A DNA stretch of 64,000 nucleotides, from positions 744,001-808,000 of the forward strand of contig PBIN01000015.1 in the NCBI GenBank assembly GCA_002720855.1, given 5' to 3'. Below, piece after piece: positions 47,800 through 57,588 of the stretch (positions are counted from its first letter, which is position 1; each line of letters opens with the position of its first letter). Origin of the DNA: Rhodospirillaceae bacterium (GTDB lineage: Bacteria > Pseudomonadota > Alphaproteobacteria > MPNO01 > UBA2964). The notes below the pieces were generated by a model. That model saw only the letters and a list, made by a program, of their open reading frames with translations, was not told the origin of the DNA and ran no database searches. Both the position numbers and the translations under genes were made by a program.

Positions 47800-48549
47800 T
47801 TATTTTTCAGCAACGGCTAGCAGATTTTGGGTAAGGATTGCGTGTCTGCCTGCCGGTCCGGATTCTGCTACTAGCCAGAGCAGAGCCGGAATTTTCACCA
47901 CCTTCCACATCAGCCATCTAATAGTACCACCGAATCTGCCCGGGATCGGCGGATCCTCGAAACAGGAAACTTTTGAAAAATCGCTGGCTATAAGAATTTG
48001 CGGCAGCGATGTTTGCGTAAATGCCTGTTCATGTGTCAGGTCACCGTAGCGCACTCTACCGTAAAACGGCCCCTCTGCATTTGCAGTGTGAATAATCCAA
48101 AGCCCGCCTGGTTTTAGAGCCGCATGCACGCCATCGATCAGAACGACGAGTTCTTGCCGTGTCATATGTTCGAGAATATCAAAGCTCACAATTGCGTCAT
48201 GTGAAGCCGGTTCAAGCGCCGTCAATGCTTCCATAGCATCACCCTGACGAATATTCTTGATACCGAGTCGTTCCGCCGCTTCAACCTGCTGCTGCGAGAT
48301 ATCGACGCCTGACACGTTGGTATATCCGGCCTGCGTCGCACAGTGAACAAGCAAACCCGCGCCACACCCTAGATCGAGGATTGTAGAATCTTTATCGGAA
48401 GGAAAATGCTTTTGTACGACCGATCGCAACATATCGAGCAGACCACCCGGTGCCGCGTCGGGGTTTTCGAACGGAATATCGGCCGAACCAGCCGTCAAAT
48501 AGCGGTCGTAAATTCGTTTTCGAAATTCGAATTGGGAATTGTCGTTCAT
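47800..48549 (-). CDS. Class I SAM methyltransferase
   Basis: A 249-residue methyltransferase with motif I in TILDLGCGAGLLVHCATQAG, then VSGVDISQQQVEAA, and the post-motif DAIVSFDILEHMTRQELVVL. It resembles UbiG-like O-methyltransferases, but its place among glycosyltransferases suggests a sugar substrate. It precedes the AsnB-type gene by 9 bases, likely coupled. The C-terminus is hydrophobic (WLMWKVVKIPALLWLVA) and may touch the membrane. Confidence 0.88.
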   Translation of the reverse strand: MNDNSQFEFRKRIYDRYLTAGSADIPFENPDAAPGGLLDMLRSVVQKHFPSDKDSTILDLGCGAGLLVHCATQAGYTNVSGVDISQQQVEAAERLGIKNIRQGDAMEALTALEPASHDAIVSFDILEHMTRQELVVLIDGVHAALKPGGLWIIHTANAEGPFYGRVRYGDLTHEQAFTQTSLPQILIASDFSKVSCFEDPPIPGRFGGTIRWLMWKVVKIPALLWLVAESGPAGRHAILTQNLLAVAEK

Positions 48550-48610
48550 TTACTACAGGTCTAACTAATGGATCCCCTATGGTGACACAAAATTAAGCGA
48601 GTCACTAACG

Positions 48611-49771
48611 TTAACCCGCTGTCGTATTTAGCAGTTTCCGATAGGCGTCAACGTTGGCCTGGCCATGTTTCTTAAATGAGAGGGCCAGTTCAGCGCAGTT
48701 TGTAGCGTCACTCGAAAGCTGATCAAATTCCTCGGAATTGTTCGAAAAATCAGTAATCGCATTTCTAATCTGATCAACGGCCGGTTCGATAATCTTTCCC
48801 CCTCCATGTTGATCAACAACTTCCGCAATCCCCGTTTCACGCGATACAATGACAGGGATTCCGTTTACCATTGCCTCCGCGGCGGCCATACCAAAACACT
48901 CATATTCTGACGGCATGACCAACACGTCGATCTGGTCAAAAAAAGCTTTCTTTCCCTGAATAAATCCAAGCCAATTGATTTGGTCGGCGACTCCCAGCTC
49001 ATGTGCATGCGCTTTTAGACGTTCCTCCTCGGGTCCTGTTCCCGCGACGGTCAGGGAAAGTTTCGAGCCGAGACCTGCCAATGCATCTATCAAAAGATTT
49101 ACATTCTTTTTTTGATGCAGCCGGCCGAGATAGCCGAGTTTCAACGGGCCTGCCTCCGAAGAAGAGCTCCGAGGGGCAGGTGTCCGTTTTCTATCGTCAT
49201 AGACTGGATGATAGATAACAGCATTTCGCTCGGTGTTGGCAATGACTGAAGGTAAGCTGTCACGAGCTTCGAGTCCCGATGACATGACGAAGAGCGCGAT
49301 ATTTTTCAAATAGCGGGCCTTCAGCCGCGGCTTGAGAAATTTTGTTATCACATTCGGTGACTGCGCAATATCGAAGTCCGTCAGGCTTTCGTGCGGTGTT
49401 AGCGCCGTTAAGGGGCCTCGTCCTGCGGAAAGTGAGGTCAAAAAGGTTACCATCTGCCAGGCACCGTGGCAGTGAATAATGTCAAATTTATCACGATTCG
49501 CCCTGATCCACTTGGCTAACTTTGGATTTATGCCCCAACCTGGCATCACGGATTCAAATCCGGTGGCGCACTCAAAGGTAATGACCGAAACGCCCTCATC
49601 TTCAAGTTCAGCGATGGCATTCTCAATGCCGGCTCTTCCGGAACGTTCCAGGGGAACAGCAAATGTAATTTCGGCGCCGGCCCTTTGCGTCGCGATTACG
49701 CTATTCATTGATGAAACTGCGGGGCCACCATGGCTGGGGTCGAGCCCACCGATCAATCGCAATACCTTCAT
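48611..49771 (-). CDS. GT4-family glycosyltransferase
   Basis: A 386-residue glycosyltransferase. KVLRLIGGLDPSHGGPAVSS at the start is a common N-terminus for GT4 enzymes. The donor domain shows LKLGYLGRLHQKKNVNLLID, LSLTVAGTGPEEERLKAHA, INWLGFIQGKKAFFDQIDVL, and PSEYECFGMAAAEAMVNGIP, with both glutamates of the E-x7-E motif. It is co-directional with the methyltransferase and asnB-like genes (62-base gap). It is divergent from the GT2 gene, with 174 bases between. Confidence 0.93.
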   Translation of the reverse strand: MKVLRLIGGLDPSHGGPAVSSMNSVIATQRAGAEITFAVPLERSGRAGIENAIAELEDEGVSVITFECATGFESVMPGWGINPKLAKWIRANRDKFDIIHCHGAWQMVTFLTSLSAGRGPLTALTPHESLTDFDIAQSPNVITKFLKPRLKARYLKNIALFVMSSGLEARDSLPSVIANTERNAVIYHPVYDDRKRTPAPRSSSSEAGPLKLGYLGRLHQKKNVNLLIDALAGLGSKLSLTVAGTGPEEERLKAHAHELGVADQINWLGFIQGKKAFFDQIDVLVMPSEYECFGMAAAEAMVNGIPVIVSRETGIAEVVDQHGGGKIIEPAVDQIRNAITDFSNNSEEFDQLSSDATNCAELALSFKKHGQANVDAYRKLLNTTAG

Positions 49772-49945
49772 GGTGTGGCACGTGGGTACATGAACAAATA
49801 CTCTACAAGTTGGCTGGTATCTATTATATCAGCCGGTACGATGGTCTAAGATGTTTCGACACTTAGTATAATTGCTCTGCGCCCCATGACACGCAACTTA
49901 TTGCGGGCGTTCATAGGATAAACAAACACAGTATAGCTGATTTTT

Positions 49946-50821
49946 ATGTCTTCCTCTGAAAAAGCACCCCTCTCAGTTCTTATCCCGACAAAAAATGAAG
50001 AACGAAATCTTGAAGAATGTATGGCTTCGGTTTCCTGGGCCGATGAAATTGTGGTCTATGATTCTCATAGTACTGACGACACCATTGCTATCGCTGAAAA
50101 GGCGGGCGCAACAATTGTCAAAAGGGTTTTTGATACATTTGCGGTTCACAAAAACTGGGCACTCGACAACATCGACTTTCGCAACAAATGGATTCTTTTG
50201 CTCGATGCGGATGAACGTGTAACAGATCTCCTTGCGGAAGAAATCAAGAATGTCATCAAATCTGAAGAAGGATCGGTCGGTTATCACATCGCCCGCAAAA
50301 CGGTATTTTGCGGTAGTTGGATGCGCCACAGTGGCGTCTACCCTGACTATAATTTGCGTCTAATTCAGAAAGGCCGTGGTCGATACGAGGATCGTATCGT
50401 TCATGAACATATGATCGTCGATGGAGGGGCGGGTTATCTCAAAGATCATCTGCTTCATGATGACGACAAAGGAATTGAACGTTTTTTCGATCGTCATAAC
50501 CATTATACGTCGCTCGAGGCGGTGGAGATTTTGCGGGAGCGTAAAAAGGCCGGTGGAGAAAAGCTCGGTGGCAATTTCTTTGAAAGAGGGCCCCAACGTC
50601 GGCGTGCTCTTAAAAATTTTGCGCAGCGTTACCTGCCGTTTCGACCGATGTTTCTGTTCATATATATGTATGTCCTGAAATTGGGTTTCCTTGATGGGCG
50701 TATGGGTCTCCGCTATTGCCTCTTGAAGATGTTTTTCGAATATCAAATTGTCCTCAAAGTAAAGGAAATGAGAGATCCAGAATCTCCGCTCTATCAGAAA
50801 CATAAAGACCTCCTTGAGTAG
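49946..50821 (+). CDS. GT2-family glycosyltransferase (WaaE/KdtX-like)
   Basis: A 291-residue GT-A glycosyltransferase. SVLIPTKNEERNLEECMASV, then WADEIVVYDSHSTDDTIAIA, and ILLLDADERVT with D-x-D form the nucleotide-sugar site. HEHMIVDGGAGYLKDHLLHD is the typical second half of the LPS core beta-1,4-glucosyltransferase group (WaaE). It may extend LPS core or the polysaccharide. The 79-base gap to asnB-like holds a 10-base direct repeat. Confidence 0.92.
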   Translation: MSSSEKAPLSVLIPTKNEERNLEECMASVSWADEIVVYDSHSTDDTIAIAEKAGATIVKRVFDTFAVHKNWALDNIDFRNKWILLLDADERVTDLLAEEIKNVIKSEEGSVGYHIARKTVFCGSWMRHSGVYPDYNLRLIQKGRGRYEDRIVHEHMIVDGGAGYLKDHLLHDDDKGIERFFDRHNHYTSLEAVEILRERKKAGGEKLGGNFFERGPQRRRALKNFAQRYLPFRPMFLFIYMYVLKLGFLDGRMGLRYCLLKMFFEYQIVLKVKEMRDPESPLYQKHKDLLE

Positions 50822-50900
50822 TCACTCAAGATATTGAAAAAAAAGAACTTTTTCTGTATTCTGCCAACTTGATCATTAGAGTAGAGCTTTAGTAGAGCTT

Positions 50901-52823
50901 ATGTGCGGTATTGCCGGATATCTCGGGCCTTGGCCGGAGCAGCTGATCGAGGCCATGGTGGAGTCGATGCGCCACCGCGGACCTGACGGAAAATGTCAGA
51001 TTGTTGATGTAGAGGCCGGTGTAGCCCTCGGGCACGCGCGTTTATCGATAATCGACCTCTCCAACGCCGCGTCACAGCCGATGGCAAGCCCCGATGGCCG
51101 CTATTCGCTGACGTTCAATGGCGAAATTTATAATTATCGCGTGTTACGGCGGGAGCTCGAAACCGTCGGCGTTCAATTCAGGACATCGAGCGATACTGAA
51201 GTGCTTCTCCACCTTTTCATACGGGAAGGTCCTGAATGTTTACAAAGGCTGCATGGCATATTTGCCTTTGCAATTTGGGACCGTGTTCAAAAGCGTTTGT
51301 TTATCGCCCGTGATCACCTCGGTGTTAAGCCACTTTATTATGCCGACCTGTCAGAAGGATTTCTGTTTGCCAGCGAACTGAAGTCTTTGGTCCTGTGCCC
51401 CGATCTCCCCCGTGAGATCGATCCTGTCGCGGTCGCAGATCATCTCGGATTCTTGTGGACCGCGGGTGAAGCCACGATGCTGCAAAAAGTGCGCAAGCTG
51501 CGTCCCGGGTGCACCTTAACCGTCGATTCCAAGGGTATTCACGTCGATCAATATTATAGAACGCCGATTGCCGGTGAAGAACATCAGGCCACTTCAGATG
51601 ATCTGCAGCAATTAATTGATGAAGTTGTAGCCGAACAAATGGTGGCCGACGTTGACGTTGGTGCTTTGTTGTCGGGTGGCGTCGATTCGAGTGCCATAGT
51701 TGCCTCGATGTGCCGTGTAGCGGAGCCATCGAAGATCACCACCTTTTGTGCAACCGTTGAAGCGCCGACAACCGGAGCGGACAATTTTGGCGATGATGAG
51801 AATTTTGCAGAATCGGTTGCTGACAGCTTCGGCGTCAAGTTGATCAAGGTTCCGACGGATGCGGATCTGATTGATTCTTTGCAAGATATGGTTTGGTCAC
51901 TCGATGAACCGACCGCTGATTTTTCCGCGCTTCAGACATTATTCCTGGCGCGCGCCGCACGGGAGAATGGGATTAAAGTGTTGTTGTCGGGTGTCGGTGG
52001 TGATGATCTTTTTACAGGTTACGGTCGGCATACCGCAGCACTTGCCTATGCGGCGATGAATAAAATTCCTGGTCTGCGGCATGTGGTTGGTGCGGTCGCC
52101 GGTCTTTTTGGAACCGGATCAATTATTGGACGCCGTATTAAAAGAACCGGCGAGCTATTGCAGCTTGACGAAGAAGCGATGCTGACGGATGCGATGAGTT
52201 TTTCAGCGGTTAATGCAGATCGCCGCCATAATTTAATGGCACCCATGCTACGGTCTAAAGTGCCTGCAGATGGTGTGCCGGCACCGTTTTTAGCCTCTTT
52301 TGAGGCAACCGAAGGATTGCATCCGGTAGAGCGATTACTTGATCTAGAGCTCAACGGCTTTATGCCGGATCACAATTTAAACTACACCGACAAAATGGCT
52401 ATGCAGGCCGGTGTCGAAGTGCGGGTACCGCTATGCGATCCGCAGCTCGTAGAGTTTGCACGGCAATTGCCGCTTGGACAATTGATTGACAGCAGGAATA
52501 CCAAAAAGATTTTGCGGAGCTCACAGCAAGGCCGTGTGCCGGAGGGCGTGCTTACGCGAGCCAAACAAGGGTTTGGCGTTCCGGTGCGAAGTTGGTTAAA
52601 AGGACCAGCGCGTCCGCTCCTTGAAGAACTAACGGCGGCATCGGCGGTAGAAGAACGAGGATTATTCGATGCCAATTCGGTCACGGCGCTACGTGAGGAT
52701 TTTTTGGCAGGAAGGATTGATGCGGCAATGACTTTGTTCCCGCTGATGGCCATTGAGACATGGTGTCGAGCGCTCGAGAATGCGCCGACGGCCGATTTAA
52801 ATGGTGGGGCGGTGTCTGCATGA
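50901..52823 (+). CDS. AsnB-type glutamine amidotransferase/asparagine synthase
   Basis: A 640-residue second AsnB-type enzyme with Cys2 (MCGIAGYLGPWP), HARLSIIDLSNAASQPMASP, FNGEIYNYRVLRREL and the synthase site VGALLSGGVDSSAIVASM with KVLLSGVGGDDLFTGYGRH. It resembles, but is not a recent duplicate of, the 46000 gene. ATG 50901 lies directly after a repeat AGTAGAGCTT (50880-50889 and 50891-50900) with no good ribosome site. It is translationally coupled to the FkbM-like gene (ATGA). Confidence 0.9.
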   Translation: MCGIAGYLGPWPEQLIEAMVESMRHRGPDGKCQIVDVEAGVALGHARLSIIDLSNAASQPMASPDGRYSLTFNGEIYNYRVLRRELETVGVQFRTSSDTEVLLHLFIREGPECLQRLHGIFAFAIWDRVQKRLFIARDHLGVKPLYYADLSEGFLFASELKSLVLCPDLPREIDPVAVADHLGFLWTAGEATMLQKVRKLRPGCTLTVDSKGIHVDQYYRTPIAGEEHQATSDDLQQLIDEVVAEQMVADVDVGALLSGGVDSSAIVASMCRVAEPSKITTFCATVEAPTTGADNFGDDENFAESVADSFGVKLIKVPTDADLIDSLQDMVWSLDEPTADFSALQTLFLARAARENGIKVLLSGVGGDDLFTGYGRHTAALAYAAMNKIPGLRHVVGAVAGLFGTGSIIGRRIKRTGELLQLDEEAMLTDAMSFSAVNADRRHNLMAPMLRSKVPADGVPAPFLASFEATEGLHPVERLLDLELNGFMPDHNLNYTDKMAMQAGVEVRVPLCDPQLVEFARQLPLGQLIDSRNTKKILRSSQQGRVPEGVLTRAKQGFGVPVRSWLKGPARPLLEELTAASAVEERGLFDANSVTALREDFLAGRIDAAMTLFPLMAIETWCRALENAPTADLNGGAVSA

Positions 52824-53575
52824 GCTTCACTCTCAAATCTGACCCGTCCTTCAGCTTTCGGAAAATCGAAAAACTTTTTTTGGCTGCAAAGCTGTTTTCG
52901 CGCTTTCCGCGAGTTCACGGTGCTTGGCCAAAATACGAGTATTTAAAGCCCTGGATCGTCGATCAACGTCCAAAAACAGTCATCGATATCGGTATCAATA
53001 TCGGACAGTTTCTACATCTTGCTGTTCGGCTTTGGCCGGAAGCGAAAATCATCGGAGTAGAGCCAACGTCAGATCTGGCAGAGAACATGTCGCAGCTCTA
53101 TCAGGACGATGAACGGATTACTGTAGAAGCATGCGCTGCGAGCGATCATGCCGGGGAAGCGGTCTTCCACATTACAAAGAACAGTCAAAACAGCTCGCTT
53201 CTTGAGCCATCCGCTAGCTTTGTTGCTGATCGTCCCGATGACGGTTTACTCCGAACGGAGACCGTAAAACTCAAACGTTTGGACGAAATTGTTCAAAATG
53301 TGGATGGACCGTTTTTTGTAAAGATTGATGTGCAAGGTGCCGAAATGGAGGTTCTTCGCGGATTTGGAGATCGTTTGCCCGATATCGAGACATTGATTGT
53401 CGAGGCACCGTTTGAGGAAGCCTATGATGGAGCGGGTGGGTTTGACGATATATATCGTTTTCTGGCTGATCGTGGCTTCGATTACGCCGGCCCGCTTGGC
53501 ACATTGACCTCCAAGAAAACCGGACATGTCCGGCAGGAAGATGCGGTATTTGTAAAGCGGCAAGCAGCGTCGTGA
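52820..53575 (+). CDS. FkbM family methyltransferase
   Basis: A 251-residue methyltransferase of the FkbM family. Motif I is TVIDIGINIGQFLHLAVRL, then IIGVEPTSDLAENM, and the distinctive C-terminal FFVKIDVQGAEMEVLRGFGD. FkbM enzymes O-methylate polyketides or sugars. In this locus a sugar is likely. ATG 52820 overlaps the asnB-like stop by 4 bases. The longer frame to 52760 runs through the upstream gene. Confidence 0.92.
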   Translation: MSFTLKSDPSFSFRKIEKLFLAAKLFSRFPRVHGAWPKYEYLKPWIVDQRPKTVIDIGINIGQFLHLAVRLWPEAKIIGVEPTSDLAENMSQLYQDDERITVEACAASDHAGEAVFHITKNSQNSSLLEPSASFVADRPDDGLLRTETVKLKRLDEIVQNVDGPFFVKIDVQGAEMEVLRGFGDRLPDIETLIVEAPFEEAYDGAGGFDDIYRFLADRGFDYAGPLGTLTSKKTGHVRQEDAVFVKRQAAS

Positions 53576-53599
53576 TATAGTGAGTAAAGGTAAAAGAGT

Positions 53600-55765
53600 A
53601 TGAAGCAGATTGTTCAGAGCGCCCGGTCAGGCAAGCTGGCCCTTAAAGAGGTACCCGATCCCAAGGTCAGGTCGGGGCATGTTTTGGTTCGCACGCGCAC
53701 ATCTCTGATTTCTGCCGGCACTGAACGGATGGTTGTACAGTTTGCCAAAAAGAGCCTCGCGGCGAAGGCGAAGGCACGTCCCGATTTGGTTCGCAAAGTT
53801 CTCGATAAAACCAAACGCGATGGCATTGCTGCGACTCTGCGCGCTGTGATGGCTCGGCTCGATGAACCCTTGCCCCTTGGCTACTCCGCCTGCGGCGACG
53901 TGATTGCTGTAGGTGACGGTATCGAAGGTAAATTTCAGGTGGGGCAGCGCATCGCAATTGCCGGTGCCGGGCTCGCCAATCATGCGGATTACAACGTCGT
54001 TCCGGTTAATCTTGCCGCGCCGGTTCCCGAAGATGTCAATGATGAGGAGGCGTGTTTCGGAACCCTTGGGTCAATCGCGCTCCACGGCGTTCGCAATATG
54101 GAACTCGAATTCGGCGATTGTGCCGCGGTGATAGGTGCTGGTCTTGTTGGGCAGCTCGCGGCACAGCTTCTCGAACTCGCCGGTATTCGTGTTGCCGTTT
54201 TTGACTATGATTCAGGCCGCCTTGATCTGGCACGTTACGGGCGCGCCGAAATGACCTGGAATCTTGCCAATGGCGATCCAACGGAAGCTGTTATGGATTT
54301 CACGCAGGGACGTGGCTGCGACGGCGTATTGATCGCCGCAGCAACAGATTCAAGTGAGCCGTTCAACCTTGCAGCGAACATTGCACGTGATCGTGCGCGG
54401 GTAAGTCTCGTGGGCATTACCGGTACCGAGGTTCCTTACCGCGAATTCATGCACAAAGAATTGTCGGTCGTTGTTTCACGATCCTATGGTCCGGGCCGGT
54501 ATGATCCGGATTTTGAAGGGCGGGGCATGAAATACCCGCTGGGCTGGGTGCCCTGGACCGAAACGAGAAATCTTGAAGAAGTTGTCCGACGCATGACACG
54601 AGCGAGTGATCATCGACTGGCAGTAGAACCGTTAATTTCTCACCGGTTTGATTTTGACAAGGCTGAAGAAGCTTATGCATTGGTCACTGAAAAATCAGAA
54701 CCGCATCTAGGTGTCGTGCTCAATTATGGGCAGCAACAGAAAGAACCGGTGTCAGGCCTGCGTATACCGATTGCGGTATCTGGAGGGAAAAAAGCCGGTG
54801 ACTGCGTTTTGGGTGTCGTCGGTGCCGGGTCCTTTGCGCGTACCATGCTTTTGCCGCGCCTCAAAAATATGAAAAATTGCCGGCTCCATACCATTGCGAC
54901 GCAGCGGGGTATCTCGGCTGAACATAGTCAGGAAACATTTGGCTTTGAATTTTCGGCAGCGGATGAGGCCGCTGTTTTTGATAACGATGACATCAATGCC
55001 GTTTTGATAACGACGCCTCATTCCAGCCATGCGGCGTTGACAGCGGAGGCATTGGCGGCTGGGAAAAATGTGCTGGTGGAAAAACCGCTGGCGCTTGATC
55101 GCGAACAACTCAATTCGGTCATTGAAGCGCGCAATAAATCCGATGCTTTTTTTCAGGTCGGATTTAATCGCCGATTTGCGCCTATGGCGATTCAAATGCG
55201 TGACCGGCTGGCGGAACTGCCGGCGCCTCGCGTTGTCTTGCTTCGCGTAAATGCGGGGCAACTGCCAAAAGAAAGCTGGCAAAACGCACCAGAGGAGGGA
55301 AATGGCCGCATTCTGGGTGAGATGTGCCACTTCGTCGATCTCGCGCGTTTTTTAATCGGTTCGCCAATTTCATCGGTACAGGCTGCTGCTGCTTCCGCCA
55401 CGCGCGGCGCATGCGACGATGTTACGGCGACGCTAGGTTTTACCGATGGAAGCCTGGCGACGATTGCTTACACGGCCAAAGGGGATACCGCTTTTTCCAA
55501 AGAACTCTTTGAAGCCTATGCTGGCGGTGTCGTCATCATGATCGACAATTTTCGCTCAATCACAATTGTTTCCGATGGCAGCGAGAAGAAAAGCGGTGCG
55601 GGTCTCGATCAAGACAAAGGTCATAAAGGGGAGCTTGAGGCTTTTGTTGAAGCGACCGCGAATGGCGGGCCTGCGCCTGTTGATGAGGCAGAAATTGTCG
55701 AAGTTAGCCTGGCAACAATTGCGATCGGGGAATCGCTTCGAACCGGTGCACCGGTCGCATTGTAA
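53600..55765 (+). CDS. Bi-domain oxidoreductase (zinc dehydrogenase + Gfo/Idh/MocA)
   Basis: A 721-residue fusion. The N-terminal half is a medium-chain dehydrogenase-like protein (VLVRTRTSLISAGTERMVVQ, VGQRIAIAGAGLANHADYNV, and the NAD(P) fold AAVIGAGLVGQLAAQLLELA). The C-terminal half is a Gfo/Idh/MocA oxidoreductase: VLGVVGAGSFARTMLLPRL, AVLITTPHSSHAALTAEALA, and GKNVLVEKPLALDREQL with EKP. Such fusions are recurrent in surface-polysaccharide clusters, with heparinase genes next door as here (9-base gap). Substrate unknown. The catalytic zinc ligands of classical ADHs are not evident, so the N-half may be non-zinc. Confidence 0.88.
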   Translation: MKQIVQSARSGKLALKEVPDPKVRSGHVLVRTRTSLISAGTERMVVQFAKKSLAAKAKARPDLVRKVLDKTKRDGIAATLRAVMARLDEPLPLGYSACGDVIAVGDGIEGKFQVGQRIAIAGAGLANHADYNVVPVNLAAPVPEDVNDEEACFGTLGSIALHGVRNMELEFGDCAAVIGAGLVGQLAAQLLELAGIRVAVFDYDSGRLDLARYGRAEMTWNLANGDPTEAVMDFTQGRGCDGVLIAAATDSSEPFNLAANIARDRARVSLVGITGTEVPYREFMHKELSVVVSRSYGPGRYDPDFEGRGMKYPLGWVPWTETRNLEEVVRRMTRASDHRLAVEPLISHRFDFDKAEEAYALVTEKSEPHLGVVLNYGQQQKEPVSGLRIPIAVSGGKKAGDCVLGVVGAGSFARTMLLPRLKNMKNCRLHTIATQRGISAEHSQETFGFEFSAADEAAVFDNDDINAVLITTPHSSHAALTAEALAAGKNVLVEKPLALDREQLNSVIEARNKSDAFFQVGFNRRFAPMAIQMRDRLAELPAPRVVLLRVNAGQLPKESWQNAPEEGNGRILGEMCHFVDLARFLIGSPISSVQAAAASATRGACDDVTATLGFTDGSLATIAYTAKGDTAFSKELFEAYAGGVVIMIDNFRSITIVSDGSEKKSGAGLDQDKGHKGELEAFVEATANGGPAPVDEAEIVEVSLATIAIGESLRTGAPVAL

Positions 55766-55774
55766 GTTTTTCTG

Positions 55775-57562
55775 ATGAACCTTCTCCGCCTTTGGCGAAC
55801 CGTAAAATATCTCAGTGCCGAGCAATGGCTCTACCGATTTATTTGCCGCGGCGCCCGCGCAAGGATGGGAAAATTTCCTGCTGCGACACGAGTACGGATC
55901 GAAAAAGCCGCCGCCGCCCTGCCGCTTCCCACCGCAGATAGCGATGAATTAAAAGAGATCGCTGAAGCGGTACTGCTGTTGCAGAAGACCGTTCACGGCG
56001 ATGATCCCGCTGGTGTTCGGAACGGACAGTTCAGTCTTCTGAATCAGGATTTTGATTTTGGCGATATAAAGAACATCTCCTGGCGTGGTGAATTTCATGA
56101 AGGCAACAACCCGCTCCGCAGAATGAACCTTGCCTATATGGGATATGTCGTACCGCTTCTTGCGCAAGGCCGCGAAGATGATCCCGAAATAGTTTGCCGA
56201 ATACTTGATGGATTGGAGGAACAAAATCCGTGGTCGGCACCGGGTGTCTTTCGCGATGTCTGGAATGCCTATACAGCGAGTCACCGTCTTATTAATTTGC
56301 TGTCCGGTCTTGCCCTTTTTCGCAAGGCTGGAGCGAATCCTGCCGAAAAATTTGAAGCGCGAATTCTTGAGCATGTTCGATTATGCGCTGCCTTTATCCA
56401 CGCCAATCTGGAGCGCGATCTCCAATATAATCACCTGCTCAAAAACTATGTTGCATTGACGGTATTTTCTGCCGCGTCTGGCGGGCTACCCAAGGCGTTT
56501 CGGTTTTTACCGAATGCACTGCGCCAATCAGTTTATCAGAATATTTTGGCAGATGGCGGGCATGCCGAACGTTGTCCGATGTATCACGTGCTGTCAATTC
56601 TCGATTTTGAAGTGTTGTGTTGCAGTGGTGTCTTCGATGACGATCTTTCCTATAAGCTCGCACGGACAAAACGAAAAATGGAGCAGGCACTGCCGGTAAT
56701 GAGCCATCCAGATGGCGATGTCGCGCTGTTTAATGATTCCTGGATTGGCGAAGCACCACCGGCGGGACAGGTTGTTGATCTCTCGGATACACCTGAAACC
56801 ACCCGAATTCCCGAGACCGGCTATGTTCGATTGGGCCGCGAGGGGACGGCGATCATATTTGATTGCGGCCCGTGTGGCCCTGATGATAACCCCGGCCATG
56901 CCCATGCGGATTTCCTATCTGTCGAGGCGTCGATTGGTGGACATCGTTTCCTAGTTGACCCCGGTGTTCCCACATATACTGCCGGTGAATTACGGGATGT
57001 TTCTCGTTCGGCGGCATCTCACAATGGCCCCCATCTCAACGGTATCGAGCCCATAGAATTCTGGAAATCCTTTCGCGTTGGACGACGCGGGAAAGCCTCA
57101 GAAATCATTGCACCTGAGTTGCAAGAATTCGCGCCAATCTGGTGCGCCGGACGACATGATGGTTACGCGCATGTCGGGGTTGAGACCAAACGATACATCG
57201 CGCTGTGGCCAGATGATGCTTTGCTCATATGCGATCTGATGCAGGGGAGGTTCTCTACTGATTCAGCAAGCAACTTTCTTGTGCCAAATACTTGGGACAA
57301 AACGGATGGAGGATCGCTGAGATTTAATCGGGATGGCGTTTCTATCTCCGTCGAGGCTTTGACAGGTGAGTTGTCTCCCGCGGGTCTCAATCGGCATTGG
57401 TCGCGGTTTGGAGTAGAGGCGGCGGCGCATCAATTTTCATTATCTCCCGATCAGATAGGCAATCAGCGCCGTTCAGCTCTCTGGTTGAGCTGGTCGCAAA
57501 ACGCTGCCCCACCTGATCCGGAAGCTCTGTCAGGGCTGCTCGATTGTCTCTCCACTTGTTAA
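55775..57562 (+). CDS. Heparinase II/III family protein
   Basis: A 595-residue protein with a helical (alpha/alpha)-toroid N-terminal half and a C-terminal beta-sandwich half. Typical parts: WSAPGVFRDVWNAYTASHRL, DLQYNHLLKNYVALTVFSAA, ILADGGHAERCPMYHVLSIL, then PGHAHADFLSVEASIGGHRF and VDPGVPTYTAGELRDVSRS. The N-H-L-L-K-N-Y and GHAHAD motifs are those of the family, which includes polysaccharide lyases on uronates. No clear signal peptide is visible, which suggests cytoplasmic or uncleaved placement in this polysaccharide cluster. It follows the bi-domain gene by 9 bases. Confidence 0.87.
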   Translation: MNLLRLWRTVKYLSAEQWLYRFICRGARARMGKFPAATRVRIEKAAAALPLPTADSDELKEIAEAVLLLQKTVHGDDPAGVRNGQFSLLNQDFDFGDIKNISWRGEFHEGNNPLRRMNLAYMGYVVPLLAQGREDDPEIVCRILDGLEEQNPWSAPGVFRDVWNAYTASHRLINLLSGLALFRKAGANPAEKFEARILEHVRLCAAFIHANLERDLQYNHLLKNYVALTVFSAASGGLPKAFRFLPNALRQSVYQNILADGGHAERCPMYHVLSILDFEVLCCSGVFDDDLSYKLARTKRKMEQALPVMSHPDGDVALFNDSWIGEAPPAGQVVDLSDTPETTRIPETGYVRLGREGTAIIFDCGPCGPDDNPGHAHADFLSVEASIGGHRFLVDPGVPTYTAGELRDVSRSAASHNGPHLNGIEPIEFWKSFRVGRRGKASEIIAPELQEFAPIWCAGRHDGYAHVGVETKRYIALWPDDALLICDLMQGRFSTDSASNFLVPNTWDKTDGGSLRFNRDGVSISVEALTGELSPAGLNRHWSRFGVEAAAHQFSLSPDQIGNQRRSALWLSWSQNAAPPDPEALSGLLDCLSTC

Positions 57563-57588
57563 AAGGCGCGTAGATTGCGAGGTTGAGT

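Noticed and set aside
54752-55330. 192-codon minus-strand open frame opposite the bi-domain oxidoreductase
   Set aside because: Antisense to a clear Gfo/Idh/MocA domain. No ribosome site or motifs.
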